A DNA stretch of 64,000 bases, from the NCBI GenBank assembly GCA_016110215.1, contig JADWQD010000016.1, forward strand, positions 496,001 through 560,000, in the 5' to 3' direction. Made by a program: the position numbers and the translations under genes. The DNA is from Capronia americana (lineage: Eukaryota > Ascomycota > Eurotiomycetes > Chaetothyriales > Herpotrichiellaceae). Of this stretch, positions 10,662-20,528 are shown one piece after another. Positions within the stretch are counted from its first letter, which is position 1. Each line of letters begins with the position of its first letter. The notes under the pieces are model-generated. The model was not told the origin of the DNA, ran no database searches, and saw nothing but the letters and a program-made list of their open reading frames with translations.

Positions 10662-12769
10662 TTAGCGGACGCCAGAATCACAATGCCCGAAGACGAAGTC
10701 GTGTTGCGGATTTGAAATGGTGCTGTTTGTAGTGCAAGGACAGTAACGGGGCGAGACCTGACGCTGGGTCACTAGTTTGCGAGATGGTTGCCCGGATACC
10801 AAGTTTTTGTTGGGTTGCAATGGCTGTTGTGCTTGCCATCCAGTAGTAGGAGTGGCTCTGTTCACGTTGACTTAACCACGCTTGTCTGTTATTGACACAG
10901 TGAGGCTTTTAGCCTGGGTCGGGTATCAAGATCGACAGCATCACCACTCCGGCACCGATAAGATATCCGACCTCAAAGTACCATGCCGCGGGCCCTTCGT
11001 GTTTCTGATAGGCTCATAAATTTCAAAAGCACCGGTTGGCTCTTTTGTCGTGCCCGACCTGGGCATATGAAGAGGAGCGTATTGGCGTATTGGCGTACTG
11101 GCGGCCAAGTTCGCACACATGATCAAGGGAATTTGCGATAGCGAGCCAAGGAAAAACGAAATCTTCCCCATGCTCGCTGACAAGTTGCAATTGTCAACAA
11201 GTCCCACCCAGGGAGTGACCGCCGACACGATACAGAGTTGCTTCTTCTCAGTAGAGCAGCTTCTGGGCGTAGCAACCCCCACCGGGATGCTGAGGTTCAA
11301 TATCATTGCTCACTCGGGTCCGCAAGAAGGCGACTGCGTGCGAAATGCCTCCAGCGCAAATGATCGGTCCTTTGTACTGCTGAATTACCACCATTCCAGA
11401 TCTCACCCAAGAATTCCAGAATGGGAATCATGCACTCGGTACAACCAAAGAGAGGGCGGCCTGTTGGACAAGTGTACAGCAGCACGGGTTTGCAGGGCAC
11501 TGAGCTGTTGTGTAAAGACCGTCAGTGTCCGCACTGGTGTAGCAGAGGAACCGCCGTCTGTAGCATTCCGTCAGAGGTAGAAGAACTGGATACTGTGCTC
11601 ACGCAGATCTTTGCTATTATCCGCATGGCCAGAGGTTAGAGGAGAGATCCGCCTCATCTTGAGCAGGATGGCACTCTAGATATACGCGCCCTCGGCAACG
11701 CTGGACTGACAGGAGGAGCCTGATTATCAGAGAGTTAGCTGTTTTTTGCAAGGAAAATGCAGCGATCTTTTGTGAGACTGGCGTTGATTAGTGGCCTCGT
11801 GGGTGGCGACACGGCGGGCTGCTTCCCCATAGCAATGACTGCCTGCCATTGGTAAAGATGTCGACGTCTTCTTAGAGGAGCAAACCGCGGCGTGGAGAGA
11901 CAGGCCCACTTCCAGACCTCAGAGGTCACACAGCCGTTGGTCAGTGTGCAAATGCGAGCCGGCGCTTCACATTCGCCTGATTTCAAAATTACAGTGTCTC
12001 CTGTGATATTGCCGTTGACGGCCATGATTCCAAGCAAAGAGCCTCTTGGTCCGCCGGGCCATCCAGTCAGTGGCGCACGGTACCTAAAAATGCCGGATGC
12101 TACAACCCAATACGAAACGAGGCAAGGGTGACGGACCCCGGGCGGAAGCCAGGACCGCAAAGAAGTGAGGTGAGAATGAAATATTGGCAAGAGTCTTTCG
12201 ACGCGTTTCCCTCTCCACGAAACAAGTGATGCTGTCTTGCTACGCTGCGTCGGTTTCGAGTCGCTCGTTTATCGCACCATCAAGGCAGGAAGGAGTCAAC
12301 AGCCCACACAGCACTACTCGTTCGCATTATGCACCACGCACCACACCCCATTGCTTGTCGGGCTTGATTGTTGGGAGATAGCACCCGTGTCCTACCCCCA
12401 TCAAGCAGTACCAGTGCTGCCCAACTCCATTATTGTTCCCCACGCTCCCACGGAGACGTCCATTCGCTCTCAGCGTTCACGGTTCGATCTCATTGAGCGC
12501 ATACTAATAACACCACGGTCGCCGATCGCCCAACGGACGCCTCGCGAACACAACGCTTCCATCCCTAGCCGGCCGGCCCGTTTGTCATACCCTGAGTTTC
12601 CGCTCCACACGTGTGACGCCCGAAGGCCACAGCTGCAGCATAGACCTTTCTCTTCCTGCCCAAGGGGATCCTTCCTCCAGTCGCTCCACCACAGCCCTTG
12701 TCCGCGAAGCGAGCAAACTTTCAAAGAATGCGCCAATGGGAAGGAAGGCCTGCGGCCTAGACACATTGG
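10662..12769. other. 2.1 kb gene-poor spacer
   Basis: No recognisable gene. ORFs on both strands (e.g. 10941-11306 minus, 11119-11580 plus, 11735-12190 minus, 12237-12773 plus) carry no domain I know, and overlapping open frames suggest chance. The last ~0.5 kb, rich in CAC/CCA, resembles the promoter and leader of the Tcp11-like gene. A species-specific gene or non-coding RNA cannot be excluded without transcripts. Confidence 0.4.
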
Positions 12770-14800
12770 ATGAAGGACACCAGGGGATGGAAGGAGACAG
12801 GTGATATAGAAATGGGCAAAGATGCAGACAACATACCAGATGGCTCCTCTAACGGGCTCAGAAACACGAAACATTCAGGTCAAGCCACCAAGGCTGAGAA
12901 GCCCTCTGCTGACCGCTCCTTCTCCGCCACCACCTCCTTCATCGAATCGAACATGGCTAGACCTGCTGGATGCACCTCGCACAAATGGGTTCAACGTCAT
13001 GACGACTCTCCATCGTCCATTTCAGGCTATCAGCCATCCTCGGAGGCGCGGGTCGAGGCGCCCCAAAAGGTCAGACCAGCACCGTGCGAAGAGCCCACTC
13101 CACCACCAGGCGGTCCTTTTTGCGCTCGGACTGAAGACACCGAGAACCTGACTGCGATACCTCCCTGCACCAGCGAAGCGGAAGCCGACGCACTGCTCAA
13201 TGCTAGTCCTCACCCTCCGGTCACCAAAGAATCTCTGGAGGAGCTGGAGCTCACCTACATTCAATCGAACATCACCCTGCGCATCGATATCAACTACGAC
13301 CATGACCTCCACTTCACCCCAATCTCCGGAAGCAAGGGCGAACAGAAAAAGAAGGACGCCAGGCAGTATTGGCTTAGTCTTGAGGGGGAACTGAGGATAG
13401 TCTATCAGCATAGCTTGTTGGTCTCGTGTGCCGAATGTGATGAGAGACGTTCTTCCCACTCCGATAAACGCGTCCTTGAGGGAAGGTTGCCTTTGTTTAA
13501 ACGAAGGCTGCCGGCCTTGTTCGGGAAACTGCGAGAATTGCTCGTCATTCTGGTCCCCGAGAAGGATCAAGATCAGATCAGTCAGTATCTTGACGTATCT
13601 CTGCTGCTGCAAGAGGTGTCTCATGGTCTTCTAGACATTGTTCGTCTGGCTCGATGGCTCGATATCCTCCTCACAAGCCACTGTGCGCCGATGCGAGATG
13701 TGTCGGCTCATGAGATGGCTGAAAAGATCAGGCAAGGCGCAGAGACCGGAGACGTTCAAACCCTGGTCGCCGGGATCGAGACGCTCTTCTCGATTCTGGA
13801 GGCCATGAAACTTGATGTTGCTAACCATCAGATCAGAAGCTTTCGCTACCTCTTGATCGATGATACAGTCGCATTTCAACAAGACTTCTTCAGGTCCCGG
13901 ATCGGCCACGGCAATCTCGAAGCGCAGGCGTCGCGCAAGTGGTACGACGTTGCCGTTGCACGGCACCAACCGTGTCATGTCGACCACCAGACGCCAAGGT
14001 CCCAGCCTCTAGCTGTTCTGGTCCACGGCATGCTTGAACTCTGTCTCGGGCATGACCCGAAGCTTCCGGCAACGCTGGCTTACGACCAAAAACGCCTGAG
14101 GGAGATCCGCGGGGACATCCAAGACTTTGTCCACCTGGACATGTGTCGGTTGCTGTTCAACAATCTGTTAGGCGAGCTCTCTGGGCCAGAGACTCAGGCC
14201 ATCTCGGAGAAGCAGGTCACGGAGATGCATTGCCTTCTGCGAAACCGAATCATGGACATTACCGACGGCAATCCGGATGAAGTCGCACAGATCTGGCTAC
14301 AATACACAGAGGACATCGCGGTTGAACTCAGTCGTGCCGCATCCCTCGTCCGACTGGGCCCTGCCGTGCCAGTCCCTGCAAGCGTGGTTGCGAAGACCAC
14401 GCTCCTCTTGAAACGAATGTTCGCATACGAGCGTCAGCATCAACACCGTGCGCGACAGTTAGTTCTCGCGATTGAGCAGGAAGCACATACGCACGCACGC
14501 AAATTCCAAAACATGACTACGCTGGAGATATCCCACGCGCAGAAACACTGGCAACAGGTCCGAGCGCAACGATATCGATGGCGACTATTGCCCGAAATAG
14601 AAGACATGGCCAGGCGACTGGCTCACATTGCATCCATCCACTGGAGAGTCTGGGCGGAGTTGGTGTACTTGGATCGGGAAGACGGACTTGAACTCGGCGT
14701 TGACGACACGGCGAGCATTTCGGGTGAGGATGCTGAGAAAATGACGGACGATCCAATTGAGTTTGTACAACACAACCGACGAGATACCCCTTGCCGATGA
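12770..14800 (+). CDS. Tcp11/Sok1 family protein
   Basis: One open frame, 676 aa. After a disordered, Pro/Ser-rich N-terminus (about 1-150), the rest is the helical Tcp11 domain. It starts at SLEELELTYIQSNITLRIDINYD and continues through LLLQEVSHGLLDIVRLARWLDILL and IRSFRYLLIDDTVAFQQDFF. Family members include mouse TCP11 and yeast Sok1, a high-copy suppressor of PKA loss, so a link to cAMP/PKA signalling is plausible but not shown by the sequence. The ATG at 12770 is the first in frame; Met at 12812 is an alternative start. A 5' non-coding exon is possible. Confidence 0.85.
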   Translation: MKDTRGWKETGDIEMGKDADNIPDGSSNGLRNTKHSGQATKAEKPSADRSFSATTSFIESNMARPAGCTSHKWVQRHDDSPSSISGYQPSSEARVEAPQKVRPAPCEEPTPPPGGPFCARTEDTENLTAIPPCTSEAEADALLNASPHPPVTKESLEELELTYIQSNITLRIDINYDHDLHFTPISGSKGEQKKKDARQYWLSLEGELRIVYQHSLLVSCAECDERRSSHSDKRVLEGRLPLFKRRLPALFGKLRELLVILVPEKDQDQISQYLDVSLLLQEVSHGLLDIVRLARWLDILLTSHCAPMRDVSAHEMAEKIRQGAETGDVQTLVAGIETLFSILEAMKLDVANHQIRSFRYLLIDDTVAFQQDFFRSRIGHGNLEAQASRKWYDVAVARHQPCHVDHQTPRSQPLAVLVHGMLELCLGHDPKLPATLAYDQKRLREIRGDIQDFVHLDMCRLLFNNLLGELSGPETQAISEKQVTEMHCLLRNRIMDITDGNPDEVAQIWLQYTEDIAVELSRAASLVRLGPAVPVPASVVAKTTLLLKRMFAYERQHQHRARQLVLAIEQEAHTHARKFQNMTTLEISHAQKHWQQVRAQRYRWRLLPEIEDMARRLAHIASIHWRVWAELVYLDREDGLELGVDDTASISGEDAEKMTDDPIEFVQHNRRDTPCR

Positions 14801-15648
14801 TATGACTGCAAGGCGTTGTTCAGATGGGTTCATCAGGCGCAAGCCACGGTACTTTGTTGCCTGCAGCCTCGCCGATTGGTGGGCATTTTGTAAAGGTCTT
14901 AGTTTCGTCAACTAGCATTAATAGCCCGCAGGGCCTTCTCTTGTTAGAACTAGCCATCGAGACAGGAGTTTGGTGCTGCGCACCTCATATCTGGCGTTTG
15001 AGTATTGCACTAAAATTCAACACAAGACAGGACTACTCTATTCTGTCCCAGTAAAGTAGTCGCTGGCAAGCCTGACCTTCCCTGCCTGACCTCGTGTTGA
15101 GTCGATCCGATCCACTCGGCGACAAGGCCGCCATAGACGCACACCAGGGTCACCCTTCTCCGCACACAGGAGCCCCAGAAGCAATAACCGACGGTTGCCG
15201 ATGCGGTCAGAAACAAAGGCAGCCACGAGACTGGATGCGTGGACCACCTCACCACGCACCATGTGGATCGAATCCGATGGATCGACGCGGCGCTCAAGCC
15301 GGGCGACGAGCCGAGGGTACCGTGTCAACCACCATGCAAACGCACACACACGCCCTCCCTCTCTAACTAACGGTACAAGTACCCGGTACTCAGGACCCAG
15401 GACACCTTTGAACGAACTGTGTTTGTTGGTTTGAATTTCCAGAGACAAGGTTTGGGGTCAAGAAGGAAAAGCCACGACGTTTCCACGAGGGATATTGTAT
15501 ATGTGCTTTGCGTAGGTGCATACTGTGTAGGTAGATATCAGGTTTTCTACGGAGCAGACTGCATGGTAATATCTGTGTCGATATCGGTATCAGTCTCGGT
15601 GGCAGTACCAACGAATACACGACTTGAATATCTCAATAGCCGACAACC
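14801..15648. other. intergenic between the Tcp11-like gene and the IlvD-like gene
   Basis: About 0.85 kb between tandem genes, with no recognisable gene. A short CA-rich stretch at about 15340-15360 and the region from 15400 probably belong to the promoter and leader of the dehydratase gene. Confidence 0.4.
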
Positions 15649-17750
15649 ATGAGCTGCCAACCTGAACAGTCGTGCTCGACGTGCGACAGCCACGACGCAC
15701 ACCATGGGGCAAACCACGTCCCCGATATCGAAGACTACAAGGCCGAGGTGGCGTCTCTGCGCCAGCGGACCGCCGAGTTGGAGCGGCAGCTCTCGACCGC
15801 GCGGCTGACGTCGAGCCAGACCAAGATGAACGGCGAGGAAGACGGCTCGACGACAACGACGACGACGACTGTGCGCAAATTCCGGTCGGCGCACTGGTTC
15901 AACAACCCAGCCGACCCGGAGATGATGGCGCTGTACACGGATCGGTTCCTCAACTACGGGCTCACGGTGGGCGAGCTGAACAGCGGGAAGCCGATCATCG
16001 GCATCGCGCAGTCCGGCAGCGACATCGCGCCCTGCAACCGGTACCACCTGGAGCTGGCGAAGCGGGTGCGCGAGGGCATCCGGTCCGCGGGGGCGATCGC
16101 GTTCGAGTTCCCGACGCACCCGATCCAGGAGTCGGTGCGGCGGCCGACGGCCACGCTGGACCGCAACCTGCTGTACCTGGGCCTGGTGGAGATCCTGCAC
16201 GCCTACCCGCTGGACGGGGTGGTGTTGCTGACCGGCTGCGACAAGACCACGCCCGCCATGCTCATGGCCGCGGCGAGCGTCAACATCCCGGCCATCTGCC
16301 TCAACGTGGGGCCGATGCTGAACGGCCGGCTGCAGGGGACCAACGACCGCATCGGCTCCGGCACGATCCTGTGGAAGGCGCGCGACCTGCACGCGGCGGG
16401 GGAGATCGACGACGACATGATGGTCGAGATGATCGCCGCGGGCACGCCCAGCGCCGGCCACTGCAACACCATGGGCACGGCGTCGACGATGAACGCCCTG
16501 GCCGAGGCCCTGGGCATGGCCCTGCCCGGCAGCGCGGCCATCCCGGCGCCGTACCGCGAGCGGGCGCAGTGCGCGTTCCGCACGGGCAAGCAGATTGTCG
16601 AGATGGTGCACGCCGACCGCAAGCCCAGCGACATCCTGACGCGGCGGGCCTTTGAGAACGCCGTCGTCGTCAACAGCGCCATTGGCGGGAGCACCAACGC
16701 CCCGATCCACCTCAACGCCATCGCCAAGCACGTCGGCGTCGCCCTCGACCTGGACGACTGGGACCGCATCGGCTTCGACGTGCCGCTGCTGCTCAACGTC
16801 CAGCCCGCCGGCGAGATGCTGTGCGAGGAGTACTACAAGGCCGGGGGCCTGCCGGCCGTCATGGCCGAGCTGCTGCAGCACGGCAAGCTGCACGAGCATG
16901 CCCTGACGTGCAATGGGCGAACCGTGGCCGAAAACTCGGCCGGCAAGTTCTCGTGGGACCGCCGCACCATCAGGAGCTACGCCGAGCCGTTGAAGCCGAG
17001 CGCCGGTTTCTTGCACATGACGGGCAATCTGTTCGACTCGGCCATCATGAAGACGTCGGTTATTTCCGACGACTTCCGCGCCGCCTTCTTGGACGATCCG
17101 AACGATCCGAACGCGTTTGAGTGCAAGGCCGTCGTGTTTGACGGGAGGGAGGACTTTATCAACCGGATCGACGACCCCAAGACGAACGTCGATGCGAGGA
17201 CCATTCTCGTCATGCGCGGTGCTGGGCCGCTGGGATACCCGTGAGTTATTCCGTCTTTCTCTCACACTGGGGCACTGGAGCACGGAACGGTGCAGGTGAT
17301 TCCAAAGAGCCAACTGCTAACCCTCATCGCAGTGGCGCCGCCGAAGTCGTCAACATGCACGCCCCAGGCCATGTCCTCAAACAGGGCGTCACCGCCTTAC
17401 CCTGTGTCGGCGACGGCCGCCAATCAGGCACGTCCGGGTCCCCCTCGATCCTGAACGCGAGCCCCGAGGCCGCAGCGGGCGGCAACCTAGCCCTGCTCCG
17501 GGACGGCGACGTGGTGAGAGTCGACCTCAACAAGCGGCAGGTCAAACTCCTGGTATCGGACGAGGAGCTGAAGAAACGCCGGGACGAGCTCGACGCCAAG
17601 GGCGGATATGCCGTGCCCGAGAGCCAGACGCCCTGGCAGGATATTTTCCGACGCGAGACGGGCCAGCTGAGCGGCGGGATGGTGTTGGATTGTGCGGTGA
17701 AATATCAGCGAATAGCGCAGAAGTGGCCTGCTCCGCTGCATAATCATTGA
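15649..17750 (+). CDS. IlvD/Edd family dehydratase, sugar-acid (pentonate) type
   Basis: Two exons, 15649-17240 and 17333-17750. The 92 bp intron (GTGAGT, branch CTGCTAAC, GCAG) splits a Pro codon; 669 aa. Three Fe-S cysteines lie in the family positions: SDIAPCNRY (C128), TGCDKTTPA (C196) and GHCNTMGTA (C271). Motifs such as NVGPMLNG, SGTILWKARDLHAAGEID, GSAAIPAPYRER and RGAGPLGYPGAAEVVNM resemble bacterial L-arabinonate/D-xylonate dehydratases more than biosynthetic Ilv3. The predicted reaction is dehydration of an aldonic acid to a 2-keto-3-deoxy acid. The ~75-residue N-terminal extension has a predicted coiled coil (about 29-53) and Thr run, with no clear mitochondrial signal. The exons are strikingly GC-rich compared with neighbours. 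Confidence 0.88.
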
Positions 17751-17780
17751 TCGGGGAGGCGCGTACAGTACCAAGGCACC

Positions 17781-17832
17781 TCGAGCTGTGGTGTCGAGCT
17801 GTGATGTCGAGCTGTGGTGTCGAGCTGTGGTT
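17781..17832. repeat. 13 bp tandem repeat, four units
   Basis: Four consecutive near-identical units of TCGAGCTGTGGTG lie just downstream of the dehydratase stop. A GTAGTAGTAG/AGCAGC microsatellite follows at about 17890-17925. It lies in the 3' region between convergent genes. Confidence 0.85.
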
Positions 17833-18043
17833 TCGATCTCCGGTTCAAAGGTAGGCTGCGGCAGCCATGATGCTCGAATTGATTAGGGGAGGAGTAGTAG
17901 TAGAAGCAGCAGTAGCAGCTATAGCTTCAACTCAATCGTACCATATTCTGATACTGTCAGAATGCACTTCGTCATCATCGCTGGCGGCGACACAGCGGTA
18001 GAGATCATATTGTAAAGTCGCCAACGTCCTCCCGACCATCGCC

Positions 18044-19774
18044 TCACCAGTTCTCCCAAACAGCATCCGGGAGCACCGTCCGCATGACCCTCCAATGCCC
18101 GATCGCGCTCCGAGCCTGCCACTTCTCCAGCTCTTTCGTGTGTCCATGCTTCAACACTGTGCCCTCACGGTCGAACTCCTCGGGCAAGATCTCGTGTTTC
18201 GGCAGCAGGAACGCCCGCCTCGCACCACTGCCCAGGAAGTCGGCCGGCACGGGATCCCGGAACGTGACGGGGATGTTCTGCTTGCGGCAGAAGAAGACCA
18301 TGTTCGTGAAATCGTCGGGCTTGACACCCGGCGCGGGCGCCTCGTCTTCCCTAAAGACTCGGCACGAGGGAAACACGGCGGTGATGGTGCGGTAGATCAT
18401 GGACGAGGCCGGCATCGCGAGGTCTCCGGCGTAGTTGATCGCGATGACCCCGTCCGGTTTCAACAACATGTGCAGTCCGGCGAGGAACTCGTGGGTGAAG
18501 AGCGCCGCGGGCTCGGCGCCGCCCGTGAAGACGTCGTGGATGATGTAGTCGTAGGAATCTGCTTCGGAGGCGTTCGCCGTGGTCACGGCGTGGACGGCGT
18601 CTCCGATGTAATGGCTGTGGTTGTGGGGGAAGTCGAAGTACTTGAGCGCGAACTCGTGCACAACAGGGTCGAGTTCCATGACCGTGGTGTTGATGCCATG
18701 TTGGATCAGCGCCGACGGGGCCGTCCCCACGCCGAGCCCGACGGTCAAGGCGGTCTTGTGGGCGCTCCTAGGCGCGGGCTCTGCGAGGCGGACGGCCTCG
18801 AGCATGACGAAGATGGAGTAGATGGGCTCGCCCACTCTCCTGGGCACTCCTCCCTTCTTGGGCGGCATCTTCCATTCGCCCCCCAATAGGCTATGGTCGC
18901 AGCGCATGACACGGAAGCCCCTCTCGTTGTCCTCCAGCACGGAAATGTATCCCGTGATGGACTCCTTCCGCTCCAGAAGCGTGTACTGGTGCAGAGCGAG
19001 GGTGTTGTTCAGCACCTCGGTGGTCCGCGACAGTCCACAATGTGGATTCGCAACCATGGTGAAAGCGACGGCCGGGAGCGACGGCCATAGGATACTGTTG
19101 GGCAAGGCCATGCCGTACAGCGAGGCTATGACTAGCTGCATTCCGATCCGCGACCTCAGGAAGCCAGGTCCCACAGTGGACGAGACGAACCCCTTGCAAG
19201 CCTGGTGCAAGATGTTGAACAGCATGAACAAGCCCATCGAAGGCGCCGCATCGCCCCAAGTTGAGTCGAATCTTCCGATCACGCTGTCAAAAGATTGCAT
19301 GGCAACGCAGATGGATAGCGCCACCACCGGGAAGCAAGTCAGGCTCTCTGTGACCACAGGGCCCAACGGGTTTCCCAGGACCGAACTCAGTCGGAACAAG
19401 ATGAACTGGATCGTCGGGACCCAGAAGCAGAACGGGGTGATCATACGAGAGATTCGCTGCGCCAGATAGCCTCGCAGTAAGAACGCGGCCAGGAAGGAGG
19501 CGGTAAGTCCATACCGATGGTAATGACGAGATGGGATCTCCCCATAGACCGGCGACAGGTTCAGCTGCGATATGGGTGCATACAGTGCCGCGAGAAGAAC
19601 CAGCTGTAGAGCCGTTTGCACCCTTGAATCACCCAGGGTAGCCCAGCCAGACCGGGGCCCCTCAGCTCTCTTTGCCGTACTTTGCTGCGTGTCGGATCCC
19701 GATGGCTCTCTCTGTGTCGCTGGTGGCCTTTTGTTCTTCGAGACATTGTTGGGTTTAGCGGATCGTTTGGCCAT
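18044..19774 (-). CDS. membrane-anchored spermidine-synthase-like methyltransferase-fold protein
   Basis: Single exon, 576 aa. A basic, disordered N-terminus (about 1-45) is followed by several hydrophobic segments (e.g. ALQLVLLAALYAPISQ, GLTASFLAAFLLRG, and further segments to about 240). A soluble class I SAM-binding fold follows at about 300-520, with LTVGLGVGTAPSALIQHG (nucleotide-binding turn), TVMELDPVVHEFA (acidic ribose ligand), YIGDAVHAV and YDYIIHDVFTGG. This is the layout of a fungal family related to spermidine synthase. The aminopropyltransferase substrate residues are not evident, so the donor and acceptor are unknown. It converges with the dehydratase gene. Confidence 0.8.
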   Translation of the reverse strand: MAKRSAKPNNVSKNKRPPATQREPSGSDTQQSTAKRAEGPRSGWATLGDSRVQTALQLVLLAALYAPISQLNLSPVYGEIPSRHYHRYGLTASFLAAFLLRGYLAQRISRMITPFCFWVPTIQFILFRLSSVLGNPLGPVVTESLTCFPVVALSICVAMQSFDSVIGRFDSTWGDAAPSMGLFMLFNILHQACKGFVSSTVGPGFLRSRIGMQLVIASLYGMALPNSILWPSLPAVAFTMVANPHCGLSRTTEVLNNTLALHQYTLLERKESITGYISVLEDNERGFRVMRCDHSLLGGEWKMPPKKGGVPRRVGEPIYSIFVMLEAVRLAEPAPRSAHKTALTVGLGVGTAPSALIQHGINTTVMELDPVVHEFALKYFDFPHNHSHYIGDAVHAVTTANASEADSYDYIIHDVFTGGAEPAALFTHEFLAGLHMLLKPDGVIAINYAGDLAMPASSMIYRTITAVFPSCRVFREDEAPAPGVKPDDFTNMVFFCRKQNIPVTFRDPVPADFLGSGARRAFLLPKHEILPEEFDREGTVLKHGHTKELEKWQARSAIGHWRVMRTVLPDAVWENW

Positions 19775-20528
19775 GTCGACGCCCGTTGAGATCCAGAGAT
19801 GGGATCAGGATGGACAGATCACCAAGACGACATGGTCTAAATGCAATATATATGAATGAAGATATAGAGATGAGGGATGCCGTGCCTGTAAGCTTCGGGT
19901 TCGCAAGGTGACCGGCGACTCCACCAGCTCGCCGACGCCACTAAATGTCTGGACCCGCTGCGCCTCCCCCTTATGGTTTCGGCGTGGGCAATATCGAATC
20001 GACGCGAAAGAGAATGTCCAGCTAGACTCGGCCACTGTCCTTCACATTGGGAGATATGCGCAACATACACAAGCTCAACTTATGGCAACCTTCTAAAAGG
20101 ATGTTCCCTCTCAGGCGCTTTCCAACCGTCAACCATCAACTGGTGTGATTTGTAAACCAACCCAAAAACAGGCTTGAATATTTGCCGCTGTACAGCCCGC
20201 CAGCCAGTCTCATGGACAACAAAGACACTTTGGCCCGTGATCCAACTCTGGGGTATCGAACAGGAATAGAAAAGAAAAATCCATCACATCGAACAAGCCA
20301 TTGACCCATTAACAACAAGCTCTGGACCGAGTCGACGACCCATCGTCGAAGTCTGCCCCCCAGCCACATCCGACGCTTTGTGGACACCGCCCATAGGCCC
20401 TACCGTGCGCTGCCCTGTCGTCTCGTCGTGTAGCATCATTCGCGTTCATCCGACCGCTCCCATCCCGCACCAAAACATGTGATCATGCATTATTACTATT
20501 CCACCGCGGCGTGTGATCGACCTGGCTC
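19775..20528. other. intergenic spacer
   Basis: About 0.75 kb upstream of the membrane methyltransferase-like gene and downstream of the RFX gene. No recognisable feature; only short ORFs without support. Confidence 0.4.

Noticed and set aside
12237..12773. 178-codon ORF ahead of the Tcp11-like gene
   Set aside because: Pro/His/Arg-rich translation typical of leader DNA, and it overlaps the likely promoter/5' UTR.
15547..17313. 588-codon open frame on the minus strand
   Set aside because: It is antisense to the IlvD/Edd gene, with low-complexity Arg/Gly/His-rich translation. It results from extreme GC at third codon positions.
18095..18889. 264-codon plus-strand ORF
   Set aside because: Antisense shadow of the spermidine-synthase-like gene, rich in Gly/Arg/Val, with no domain.
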